Source: Cyathus striatus
Lineage: Eukaryota; Basidiomycota; Agaricomycetes; Agaricales; Nidulariaceae
DNA length: 64,000 nucleotides
Direction of reading: 5' to 3'
Assembly: GCA_025738555.1 (NCBI GenBank)
Contig: JAOVFP010000011.1
Location: forward strand, 3,720,001-3,784,000
The position numbers and the translations under genes were made by a program. The notes under the pieces were generated by a model, which was given only the letters and a program-made list of their open reading frames with translations, ran no database searches and was not told where the DNA came from. Below are positions 33,851 to 44,737 of this stretch, piece by piece. How positions within the stretch are numbered: the first letter of the stretch is position 1; the number at the start of each line of letters is the position of its first letter.

Positions 33851-34304
33851 GTTGAAACATCATGTCCTCCGCATATTTTTGTTATTCTGTATCATTATCT
33901 TTGACAAATATATTTAGATCATGCTCTTAGCTATGATCTCGACTCACACTTTGCACAATTTACTTATTGAAGAATACAGAGCACGCTGAGCTTTAATGGA
34001 CCCTGGAAACTCAACATAATCTCTGCAGGGGATACTCTTCTGGTGGAGATCTAAAAAGGTGGGAGACCTACAGAAGATGAAAAACAATCTTTATTCAAGA
34101 TCATTTCAATGTATTCAAAGTTCAAATTCTCTTAAGTAATAGGTAAAAGTTATACATAACTGGCTATGAATTTGAGGGCACGGAACGATATTATAGCAAC
34201 ATGACATGGATTAAATATATTTATTCAAAAAGGTAGATACAAAGTAACAAAACTATGGAAATATGGATGAATTCAGTGGATGGTGGGTGGAGGATGCGAC
34301 GCGT

Positions 34305-34476
34305 TTCGATGGCACAACTGTGATTACAAAGCAAAGAAAGGCCTTCCGAATTCCCGATAATCGCGGAATGCACACCCCTCCTAAAGTCGTTGGAGATTTC
34401 CCAGACGGTTGCAGTAGGAAGTCCTTTTTAGGACGAATCGCCGCAAACGGATGGGTAGCCGAGACTAGATAGTTAG
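34305..34476 (+). repeat. Inverted repeat, right arm (with coding-like sequence)
   Basis: Matches the left arm in opposite orientation. In this arm a frame remains open: RKAFRIPDNRGMHTPPKVVG followed by DFPDGCSRKSFLGRIAANGW. The divergence between arms spares this frame in several codons, suggesting both derive from a real gene. The family was not recognised. Confidence 0.82.
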
Positions 34477-34599
34477 GTACCGGAATAAAAGGTTCAAACG
34501 TTCATTTATCACTCGTCCATTGAACCTGACATCACATACTTAAGAACCACTTAAGAACTCCTAGCACTCTTTAATCTTCCCCTCTACTTGTCAAGCGTT

Positions 34600-35813
34600 A
34601 TGAGAGACTTTCCAAGCGATGCACTAGTGCTCAAGCCTCTGAATGTACCGGCTTTCCACATTTACATTCATACCCTCTTCTTCCTCGGCCTACTGTCTCG
34701 CTCACGGTTAACGCGAGCTTGTCTGTTCATTTTCATCCTGGTTTCTTCGATCTACGTGTTATTCTATAGGTCTATCCCGAGAGAAGACACATCAACGCTT
34801 CCTTTCGTATTCCAGACCGTCTTGAGGGCATCAGATGCGCTTGTTATCACCGAAGCCATTAAGCTAAAGCGTGTTGGACAGAGGCAGGAAACGAACCAAC
34901 TGGGGATTTGGGATAAGGCTAAATGGGCATTTGATTTTTTGTTCAATTTGCGACAAATTGGATGGGTAGACGAACCCCGTCATATCCTCCCTCCTCACCC
35001 GACTGAGTCGAGATGGCAATTTGTACGGTCGAGGATTATCGCGTGCTTGTGGTACTTTGCAATTACCGACTTTGCGCAAACAGTCATCGGATACGTACCT
35101 ATGGATGCGTGGCGAGAAACTTCGATTACGGGAATCGGAACGAGGATGTTGTGCACCGCTTTATCCGCGTCGATCATATGGACTATGTTGACTATAGTAT
35201 ATACCATCCTTTCTATTATAGTTGTTGGACTTGGTCTCAGCGATGCAAGTGCATGGCCGCCATTATATGGAAAATGGAGTGATGCATACACCGTACGACG
35301 GTTCTGGGGGTATGTTCTTTATTTTAACCTTTCCTATAATCCACTGACTTTGTCCTGCAGGAGAACATGGCACCAGCTTTTACGCCGTGCGTTATCAGCG
35401 CACGGGGACTTTGTCGCATATCGAATCCTCCACCTCCAAAAGACTCCTTCATCGGAACAAATGTTCAGCGTTACGTTGCCTTCACCCTCTCCGGAGTTCT
35501 GCATGCCGCAGGTGATTATGGAGTGTTGCGTTCTAAATTCAGAGAACACCACGCCTCGCTGTGGTTTTTCTTTCTCCAGGCGGTGGTGATAATGTTCGAG
35601 CAGGCGATTGGTAACATGCTGGGACTCAAAGCTGGCAAGTGGACAAGGCGAGCGGGATATATGTGGACATTTTGCTGGTTCACATTGACACTCCTCCCAT
35701 GGGTCGATCCACAGGCTCGGTTTGCTCACGGTGGTTATCGGGTAGGAATTTTGAATAAGGGAAGTATGACAAACTTTTTATGGACAGGAAAGTGGAGTTA
35801 TGAAGCACTTTAA
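34600..35813 (+). pseudogene. Wax-synthase-like membrane-bound O-acyltransferase with apparent one-base deletion
   Basis: Paralogue of the gene at 6992-8226. Exon 1 (34600-35309) encodes several hydrophobic helices, ASAWPPLYGKW and the start of FWGRTWHQ. A 51-nt intron (35310-35360) is in phase, and exon 2 continues WHQLLRRALSAHGDFVAYRI. At about 35431-35441 the frame must shift: the sequence is one base short of encoding LHLPK before DSFIGTNVQRYVAFTLSGVL. The frame then stays open through HAAGDYG (likely catalytic His) to the stop at 35811. Without the missing base the product would be truncated after the WHQ motif; with it the protein would be 387 residues. Either a recent pseudogene or a consensus error in the assembly. 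Confidence 0.85.
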
Positions 35814-36924
35814 CTGGCTCATGTCGGTTAGATGACATGGTATGCTCCTTGTCCTACGCTTCATCAACTATCCCATTTCTTTTGTGGCCTTCAGAAATGT
35901 CCTAATTCTCAGAAATTTGACTAGTCCATTGCTACAATTATATATATTTCCCGAAGACCATCTTATCGCAACTATTGATCAGGCGTCTTCCTGTAAAAAT
36001 GAAGTTCACACAAAACAAATCTGCTATACATCAAACCATTGTGAACATGTAAAAGTATAAAACTTAGCTACATCTCTGAGTGTGTTGTGTGTATGATTGT
36101 TGGTCCTGTATTACAATACTGTAAATTCTTCAACATATTACTAACGATCTTTTATGGACACCTGAACTCCAGGCTGTTGTACTATATCTGACTGAAGAAA
36201 GTTTCGGATGATGTCGACCTCGCTATTAAAATGTAATCCGTTTTCAAACGATATTGTTGCTGATTTTAGGAAATGAGTTTGATCTCCAAAGCCCTGAACA
36301 GAACTTGATCCCGCTTCTCTTAATCCCTGGCCAGGACAGGTGGAAGACAAGATTTCAGCATCAGGACCAAATCCTCGGCTACTAATTCATCTTCATCAAC
36401 GTGTATACATTCCAGTTTGAGTACTTCTAGCTGAGGAAACGCTGGGCCAAGTATGGTAGATCATGTTTTGCATTACCTATCGTTAGACAGCGAATAGCCT
36501 CTGCAGCTAATTGTGGTGTGTATAGACAGAGTGTTGTCATGTTTTTTAGTTCCTCTACATTCCAATCTTCAGTAACTAGTGTGTGCGTAAGTTTGAGTTC
36601 TTTCAGTGAACATCAAGATTCCCTAAGTAATTGCGGAATATATAATAGGTCGGCCGTCCATTCCAGGTCTAAAGTTTGAAGATGGGGTGTTATAAAAAGA
36701 TTAAGCACGTCTGCAGTGATAGCACCATTCCATCCTAACACCAGTGTTTCCAAATGTGGGAGTGTGATGGCTTCAGATGTCGTAGAGTCAGACCAATTAA
36801 AGTATACGAACTGAACCTGGACATATTATTCAGTATCTGCAGAAGTTCCCCACTCACAAAGATATTTCCAGAAGACTCAAAATGTGCAATCCTGGACCAG
36901 CGGAGGTTGCTTAGCAGGGCAGCT

Positions 36925-36931
36925 GATAGCT
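36925..36931. repeat. Target-site duplication, left (GATAGCT)
   Basis: GATAGCT is repeated exactly at 37780-37786 on the other side of the foldback element. Confidence 0.65.
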
Positions 36932-37779
36932 GAGTCGTGGCTTTCTTTGTGATTGATCCCTGTCGGTGAGCAGCAAGGGTGCACACTGCATCCCACTGGG
37001 GGGTTGATTGATTTCAAATATAATAGGTTGAAATCAATACTTACCATGTAATCAATCAATTGTATGTAGTTAGAAATCATTGTAGTATAGAATCAATAAG
37101 GAATCATTGCAGTAACAAAATCAATAAAAAGCAAATCAATTAGAATTAAATGTCATCTATGGTCCCCAACTGCAAGTGTAACACTACAGCAGGGTTGTTA
37201 ACCATGTAAGCATAGCTGCTACACCATTAGGGCTTTTGTAAGTATTGCAATTTTGGGTACTTAACCAGTGTCTCACTGCTACTACTTATGAAAATTTTAA
37301 ATATTGTTGGACACCTCATACAAAATGAAATTAATGACATGAAAACATGGTGGAATTAATATGCAGATCACATAAATTTCATACCACAGTGCTAATGCAA
37401 TTAAAATTGCCAATTTTTATGAAGTCCATTGAAATGACAACAAGGTATTGGTTAAGTACTTCAAAGTGCAGCACTTACAAAAGCCCTAATGGTGTAGTGG
37501 CTATGCCTACATGATTAACAACCCTGCTGTAGTGTTATGCTTGCAGTTGGGGACCATAGGTGACATTTAATACATTTAATTCTAATTGATTTGCTTTTTA
37601 TTGATTTTGTTACCACAATGATTCCTTATTGATTCTATACTTCATTGATTTTGCATTGATTGCAGTTACTACAATGATTTCGACCTAGTATATTTGAAAT
37701 CAATCAACCCCCCAGTGGGATGCAGTGTGCACCCTCACTGCTCACTGACAGCAATCAATCACAAAGAAAGCCACTGGTG
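36932..37779. mobile_element. Foldback MITE-like element, about 848 bp
   Basis: A non-coding element with very long imperfect inverted arms. The left arm (36937 to about 37280) starts GTGGCTTTCTTTGTGATTGA and the right arm (about 37440-37774) ends with its complement. The arms also share TGCACACTGCATCCCACTGG and the inner block around ACTACAGCAGGGTTGTTAAC. Each TIR is separated from a 7-bp direct repeat by 5 bp. The frame of the host F-box/LRR relic resumes beyond it. No transposase frame is present, so it is non-autonomous. It is poor in CpG. Confidence 0.82.
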
Positions 37780-37786
37780 GATAGCT
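37780..37786. repeat. Target-site duplication, right (GATAGCT)
   Basis: Exact partner of 36925-36931. Confidence 0.65.
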
Positions 37787-37950
37787 TGTATATATCATTG
37801 AGGCTGATATGAGTGAGTGACAGCACAGATTGAATAGCAGTATGGATGGTCCTGTCATGTTTGGCTCATAAGTTGGGGAGCCAGGTTTTGTGAACAATTG
37901 CAAAATTGTAAGTGGCACTGTGGCAGTAACTAGCTAAGAAGTGATTCTGA

Positions 37951-39500
37951 TTGGATTTGGATAAAATGACTGTTGTCTCCCTGTGCCCACATGGCCACAC
38001 TAAACCTGTCTTGGGGCAATAAAGGGAGAGGCACCAGGAGAGGGTGGTACATGAGTAGGAGGAGGAGTAACAGGAGGAGGCACTACACTTGAACCCAGTG
38101 ACAGGACTGTGGTCATTGCCATAACAAAAACATTAGAACTTTCCTGCATCAGCATCAAGGGAGATGACAGGGTGATGGTTTTGAATGTGGGTACAGAGGT
38201 TGACTCAGTCATGGAGGTAGGAGAGCTAGTTACTACTGACATTGGGTACATCAGAAGCTTCATACTGAGAGCATTGAGTATAGCAAATGGAAGCATACAA
38301 AGGAAGTAGCTGATATTTTCATTAGTGTGCACTGAGTCAATGAGGGAATTTGGAAGAACATACACTGTAAATAATGACAAGACCCATCTGAATGGACCCT
38401 GTCTTAGGAAGTGGCACATGATAGTAGGAGGTGAAGTTGAGAATGGGCTGTAGTAGGACAAGTAGGTGGTGGTTAAAGAAAGGTAGGTGGTGGTTGGAGG
38501 ATAACACTCTTAGGAGGAATGAGATCAAATATATGTATGGAGGGAAGTTCACACTGGTAGCTGACATTAGGTCAGGAAATTGATCATGGGCTGGCAATGT
38601 CTCAGTTATGTACTAAGTATCCAGTATATTAGAGTCTAGATTTATGTGGGTGGTTACTATGGGTATTGAAAGGTTTAAGCTGGTATGCTTCTTGTCTGCA
38701 CATTGTCCACCACAGTTTCCTGCTACAAATTACAATTTCATCAATTCAACTTACATATACAACCATTCCAACAACAACAATCTTGCTATTGGCAATGTCA
38801 GCAATTCATAAACTATTACCAGAAAGACAATCAACCTTCCTCAGGATCATGATTTATGTATATTCAAGAACACAATTGTTTGTCTAGAAACCTACTAGTA
38901 TAATGCAATACTATTCATCCACAGTGAATATTTGTCACACATCAGATATGTGTGCAAGAATCTCAGGTACAGGCTTGCAGAGGCCCATAAGGAGAGTTGG
39001 AATGTTATAAGATGGAAACAAGTTGTTTGAAGGTGGGAATAACTTAATTTGAAGAAAATGTCCAGGGGCTCACTGGTACAGATTATTTTTAGAAGGCTAG
39101 TGTAGAGCAGGCAAAATGCCTGCACTGTGATTCAGGAATTATTTGACATATCAAGACATTCCAAATTGTATTACATAATCACACATCATGCAGTGCATGC
39201 TACATTGACACATCCATACATGTTCTGCTCATGTTCTCTCCTTAATTTGTCATTCCCACTCACTCTCTTCCACTTTCCCCAAATTATACATCTTCATACA
39301 CCATTCCAACCATACCTATCCCCTGCAACACATTGAACTCTCAAAATGGCTGTGATTAGATTGTAGTGTGATTAGATTGTAGTGTGATTAGATTGAAATG
39401 AGTGTTTCAGGTGTTTGATTCAGGAGTTTTGTGTTGAGAGAGGGAACTGATGGTTATGGGTCAATATGTAATTATTCATTCATATGTCCAACTCACCACA
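37951..39500. other. CpG-poor region without recognisable gene
   Basis: A 153-codon minus-strand frame (38000-38461) and smaller ones are present, but composition is biased (few CG, many TG/CA) and no domain could be named. Three tandem copies of GTGTGATTAGATTGTA-like sequence lie at about 39350-39400. Probably decayed repeat sequence. Confidence 0.4.
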
Positions 39501-39539
39501 ACCATTGGTGTTGCAATTACCTACCTGACCATATCCCAA

Positions 39540-41390
39540 CCATGCTGACTATACATGCCAATGCTTCTCTTCAATTTCACCATACTCTGGACTTTCACAA
39601 AGATCCATTATTGCAACTAGATCAATATGAATCATTCTGGCATGATCATGAACCTTGGTTGAAAGCAGCAGGATATATTCTGTGCCTGTGATATCATGCT
39701 GAATGGATTCCTTCATGGTTAGTAGTTGGAGCCACAAAGCCACAAAGCCACATATTCTTTCTGAGGATTATAAGCCTCCCATGGAGAGTTTTTTTTTTTT
39801 TTTCATTTTTTCATTTTTATTCTACCAAGTAATGCTCATGGTGATGAATTAGTGTATTGTGCTGATGGATGCCATTCATGAATCTGATGGTTCACAAGTT
39901 ATGTTCAAATGGAATGATGCTACATGCAATCCAATGGAAGTATCTGTTGCCAGTTTTTTCTCTTTGGCACCTTTGCAGTATAATAATAAGAATCATTGCA
40001 TTCCCATTTATGAATTTCTGCAAGTGCCTGATTATAGTGATTGAACAATCTTAGTTATGCCATTCCCTTTATTTTTCGATTCACCACCTTTTGTGTGTTT
40101 TGGGGAAATTGTGAATTTATTCAACAGATTTTAGAGGTGTGTTCTGGTTGCCTAGGGATGTTGTTCAATGTAATGTTCTGTGTTGTAGGGTTTACAGTTC
40201 ATGCATAGGCATAATATTGCTCATTGATATGTTAACACCACTTGAAATTACCCCCTGGTGCTGATAGTGCTTGTATAGTGATGTTGTTATGTACCAATTC
40301 CCTTCCTACTAGGAAGCAGATGTGAAGGTGCCCAGAGGGCACAGGAGAACTATAACAGAAACCCAAAGTGAGTATAGGCGCAGAATGTAGAGCAGAAATG
40401 TGGGAATGAACTGTGGCCTCAGCATATGTGCTGCACCACCTGGATATTCCCAGGGAATGGTTTGTATTTCATGATGGATGGTATACAATGAAAGGGGACA
40501 TTCCAGAGTATAAGAAGAGGCTTTGCCACTACACTAGGCAGTGGGAGAGAAACTGGAAGGAAAACCCAGAGCAAGTTTTAGAACTTAAAAGTAGGAAGAA
40601 GTGTACAGAGTTGATACAAATACTGAAGACTACTAGTACATCTGGAAGACTATATATACTAAGTAGGAACCTATAGGTATGAATGTGGAAGCATAATACT
40701 GAGTAGAAGTCAAAGGGATAGGTAGAGAATAAAAGCTGGGCAAAGCAGAGTAGGGGCACAAATGATGCACTTAGAATGAAGAATAAAGAACTAAACTACA
40801 TTGACCATAATGAAATGTACAAGTAAGAATGGAAGAGAGGAGTAATAGTATAATGACATGGTGAGGCCATCATAAGAGAAACTATGTATCTGAGGTATTC
40901 AATAGAAAACTTGACAGGAACATTGGGAAGTGTAAACCCATAGTGGGTACATTCCAGGAACAGACCAGGTATGTTGGAAGGTCATGTGGGAACCTTCAGT
41001 AATGTCGGCATGGTATATCCAGACATGGATATAACAGATGTGAAAGAAACCAATATCATGTCAGACACACTCCCACTATACAACATTGCACCACATCCAT
41101 TATTGGTTGACAGCAACTACACCTTTGAAACTCATTCCAGAGTCGCATATAATCGATCACAGAAATTGATGAAAAATTACCTTGTGGATATGGGATTGTC
41201 TAACTTGCATCCACCTGGTATGCATCATCTTCAAGTCCTGGGATATGGTGGAAATTGCACTGTTCCTGAATTTCAGAGGGATGCAAATGTGGAATTTTGT
41301 AATCTGTTTGCTGCAGATGTGTATTGTACAGGTGATTTACTGCATAAGAGATTTCAAAAGGTGTGTACTTGTACCTGTGCTGTCTTTTAA
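39540..41390 (+). pseudogene. Fungal protein-kinase-like gene, CpG-decayed pseudogene
   Basis: Three separated blocks match the Agaricomycete protein-kinase-like family. An N-terminal block at about 39590-39770 reads YESFWHDHEPWLKAAGYILC, then a TGA where the family has Arg, then YHAEWIPSW. The kinase N-lobe at 39859-40044 reads DAIHESDGSQVMFKWNDA and FFSLAPLQYNNKNHCIPIYE. The C-lobe at 41060-41385 reads YLVDMGLSNL, then GGNCTVPEFQRDANVEFCNL and FAADVYCTGDLLHKRFQK. In the family the second block precedes LQVPDxED and the third holds the DFGLS and DVYxLGN motifs; here the DFG is DMG. The segment 40300-40950 does not fit the kinase and may be a further insertion. Introns are not reconstructable, and the gene is not functional. 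Confidence 0.72.
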
Positions 41391-43935
41391 CTGATAAGTA
41401 ATATGCAGGGGGAGCATTATGCACCAGTGTGGAGGAGTTAATTGGATTACTCATAACAAAAAAGATATATTCAATCATTTTGAATTCATTTGTTTTATTC
41501 TTTATTTTATCTTATATTCTCATTCTACAGTTTTTATTGTTGTATTATTATCTTACTCTATACCTTCCATTTCTCTTCTATTTGTACTAACATTAACAGC
41601 TATGCTATGAGCCTCATGCATCAGAATTAGTAATCATGGCATGTTGTTTATTTCAACAAGCCATAGCCAAACATCATGTGAATACATGCAGTTCTGTTCT
41701 GTTCCCTTTCCTTCCACTCCCACTATCCTCTTGTCTCCACCATTGTTTCATCCTCTTCAAGATTTGTCAAGATATCCATGCACATGCCGACAAGGCTTCC
41801 TCTCAGTGTCATGTTGGTTCTGGCTCAAAGGAGGAGTAGGGTTGTTGGTTGAGGCCAGGGCTATCCTGTTAGGATTTTGCCCCTTATCTTATCTAATCCG
41901 CTCATATCTTATCTTATCAATATGTGATCAGTCATGTGACATAACAATGTGGAGACCATGCATATCAATGTGTGATATTCATCAAGACTACAGGCACAGT
42001 GCACAGTTCGACCATGCCTTTTACATACTTCTAACACACATAGTACATGAGTTTGCATAGTAGAAGCACAGTAACATGTGTTGTAGTGTAGGCAGTAGAT
42101 ACATGCAATTACCTTGAAGACATTACTATTAATACAGTCATTTTAATTAGTTTTTCTCTATTCTTGTGCTAGTTTATTCCAGACTTGCAATAAGACTCAT
42201 TTCGCTTTCCTTTCTTCATTGTTTGAGTTCAACTTTGAGCATTTTGCTTGTCTGTCGCTAACATATCCACAGTATTGTCTATGTCTATTCATTCTCCATA
42301 CTTACTGTTCCTTTTTCTCTCTAGCTTTTTGGTTGTATTATATCAAGTAGCCATCATAGGCTCTATTTCAATTCTCCTCCCTGCTCCATTATGCAATGGA
42401 ACTGCAGCTGTCAGACTGAGTGCCCCACCACCACTAGCTGTTGTGCTGCCAATGCAGCTTGGTCATCTGCAGCTATCTAACTGGGGGAATAGCCATTTCA
42501 AAGCACCATAGCTAGTCTTGTGGTCTTGTTAAGTGCGAGCTGCCACAGCATATCATTGTTTTGTTGAATTTGGAGCAGGTGAGTTTCTTGTTCTCTCTCA
42601 AATGGCCTCTCTATGTATGAATTCTTGATTCCATTGGCTCTGATGGTGTGAGAGTATGTAGGCATCATCCAAATTGTACTACTATGTTGTATATAAGAAG
42701 GGAACTTCGAGTTCTGAAATTTTACCTCTTTTTGGCCAAACTTACTATGTGCATATCAAAGTCATACCAAGCTTCCACTACCTCAGAGAGTATCAAACAC
42801 CTTCTAAATCTTAAGCTAAGTTTATTCAAAGTCTACACTAGCTGACGACTATTCTATAGGTAGTGCTCTATCTTAGTTAAGTCAGATAGTGACACTTGCT
42901 ACATGTCAAACAGATTATTCCTCCACACCAGCTTTTCAGAGGCTGGAGTTTATGAATTCATTGATTGTGGATATGATGCAGGAGGAGCCTGAGATGTGAC
43001 TTACCATAGATGAGGTTGTGGATTGGTTTTCAGGGATTGTGAGCAGTTTTAGTAGGTGGAAGTTGATGAAGAGGACTTCTACTGTTTATGAACTTGGGGT
43101 GTGTGGAAGGGTTTGGAAAGATGTGAAGTATTGCATGGGATTCCCTGTTAAGACAGAACCTGGCTGGATGGTGTAAAATTGATTTAGGTACAGACTAGAT
43201 CTCTATGTATTCCAAAACAGCAGGTAAGAATGGAAAGCATGCAGCTTTTATAGATTCATTGAAAATATCAGCCATTTCCAATCTTGGTGTACAGGTCTTT
43301 GAGAACAGTATTGCTAATCATTTTACTGCATTCCCTCAGGCTACCATTCTCCTTTACATGTGCCATTTTCAGCTCATCTTGTCTATCCAGTTTCTGGTGG
43401 TCCTCCCACCTTCTGTCATTACAGTCCAGCCTGATAAGAATGTGGCTTTGGACACAGAGTTTTATTATTATATGACTATGTTTAACCGGCTTAATTCTCA
43501 AACAAAGCCACTAATTGCGGCACTCAAGGCTTTCAATTCTCGAAAATATAAGCATGAGTAACACTTGAGTAACACACTATATATCATAGTAAAAGCTATT
43601 ATTTTGCGAAATAGTGAGGAAAATCAAGAAAAACAGTGAATTTTGAACTTTGACGCTTTCCGGACAAATTTTCCGAAAATCCATCCAGACACAAACCTCC
43701 CCTCTGAGATCTAAGTTCCACCGGGATTTTGGAGGGTCCTACTACTGTATGGTACGGTTAGTGGTTGCTTGCCACATTGTCATTTCACTACTATTTTGTG
43801 GACATGTTTTGGCAGAATTGGAGCACACCAGCTCGTGGATCTCTAGTCGCAGGTTACAATACTTATAAGGAGTGTGGGACGTGGATAGTGATTGCGGGCA
43901 CGGTGGAGGTGGAAGGCAAGGAGAAGCTGCATTCA
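41391..43935. other. CpG-poor region with decayed, unassigned coding sequence
   Basis: Many short plus-strand frames, the longest at 43205-43561 (AFIDSLKISAISNLGVQVFE, then LNSQTKPLIAALKAFNSRKY). It reads like the end of a protein, but no family was recognised. CpG scarcity continues to about 43560. From there to the retrotransposon CpG is normal again, and the sequence 43600-43935 is ordinary non-coding DNA. Confidence 0.35.
43931..43935. repeat. Target-site duplication of the LTR retrotransposon, left (ATTCA)
   Basis: ATTCA directly precedes the 5' LTR and is repeated exactly after the 3' LTR at 52024-52028. Confidence 0.9.
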
Positions 43936-44701
43936 TGTTATATCCGTGTCCGGATACATCGTGCCGACGTTCCCACGTGACCTTCCAACATACCCGGTCC
44001 GTTCCCGGAACGTACCCGCTTCGGGTTTACACTTCCCGATGTTCCCGCCTGGGAATGTACCTGGAACCCGTCGGGTTTTCTATCGGGTATCCCAGATATG
44101 TACTTTCTCTTATGACGGCCTCACTGCGTCATCATTCTATTACTCCTCCCTTCCATTCCTACTTATACGTTTCATTATGGCCTTTGTAGATTAGTTCCTT
44201 ATTCTTCATTCTGAGCGCGTCATTTGCGCCCCTACTCCGCTTTGCCCAGACTTCATTTCCTACTTACTCCTTTGACTTGTCCTTTGTATAATACTTCTAC
44301 ATTCGTATCTACAGGTTACTACTTAGTATAAGTAGTCTTCCAGATGTAATAGGTAGTCTTCAGTATTCGTATCAACTCTGTACACTTTCTTCCTACTCTA
44401 AGTTCCGAAACCTGCTCCGGGTTTTCCTTCGGGTTTCTCTCCCGCTACCTAGTGTAGTGGCGAAGCCTTCTCTTATACTCTGGAACGTCTTCCTTGGTTA
44501 CATATCATCTTCCTCGAAATACGAACCATTCCCTGGGGATATCCAGGTGGCGCAGCACACAAGCTGAAGCCACGGTTCTTTCCGCACTCCTGCTCTACAT
44601 TTCCGCACCCGTACTCACTTCGGGTTTCCGTTATAGTTCTCCCACACCCTCCGGGTGTCTTCGCAACCACTTCTAAGCAGGAAGAGAATCGGTACGTAAC
44701 A
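43936..44701 (+). repeat. 5' long terminal repeat
   Basis: Begins TGTTATATCCGTGTCCGG and ends GGTACGTAACA. It is 766 bp long, the same length as the 3' copy. No conventional primer-binding site complementary to a tRNA end was recognised just after it. Confidence 0.95.
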
Positions 44702-44737
44702 GTATATGAATACCGATACCTTGGATATCTCTTTATC

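Larger units (their letters stand above)
36141..37950 (-). pseudogene. F-box/LRR protein gene interrupted by a foldback element
   Basis: On the minus strand, downstream of the insertion, leucine-rich segments are legible: ALLSNLRWSRIAHFES, GELLQILNNMS, PHLETLVLGW, PHLQTLDLEW, LKELKLTHTLVTEDW, FPQLEVLKLECIHVDEDE and a final region ending VQVSIKDR-stop. They occur in different frames with stops and frameshifts between them. On the other side of the inserted element (37787-37900) the same gene continues as IQSVLSLTHISLNDIYKLS. It resembles the LRR half of Agaricomycete F-box proteins, but is not a close copy of the cluster at 3-15 kb. No F-box core was found. Confidence 0.75.

Noticed and set aside
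37780..37786. Eight-base version of the foldback target duplication
   Set aside because: Only seven bases match exactly; flanking bases differ, so an 8-bp duplication cannot be claimed.
38000..38461. 153-codon hydrophobic minus-strand frame
   Set aside because: It lies in the CpG-starved decayed block, with no domain, start context or splice support.
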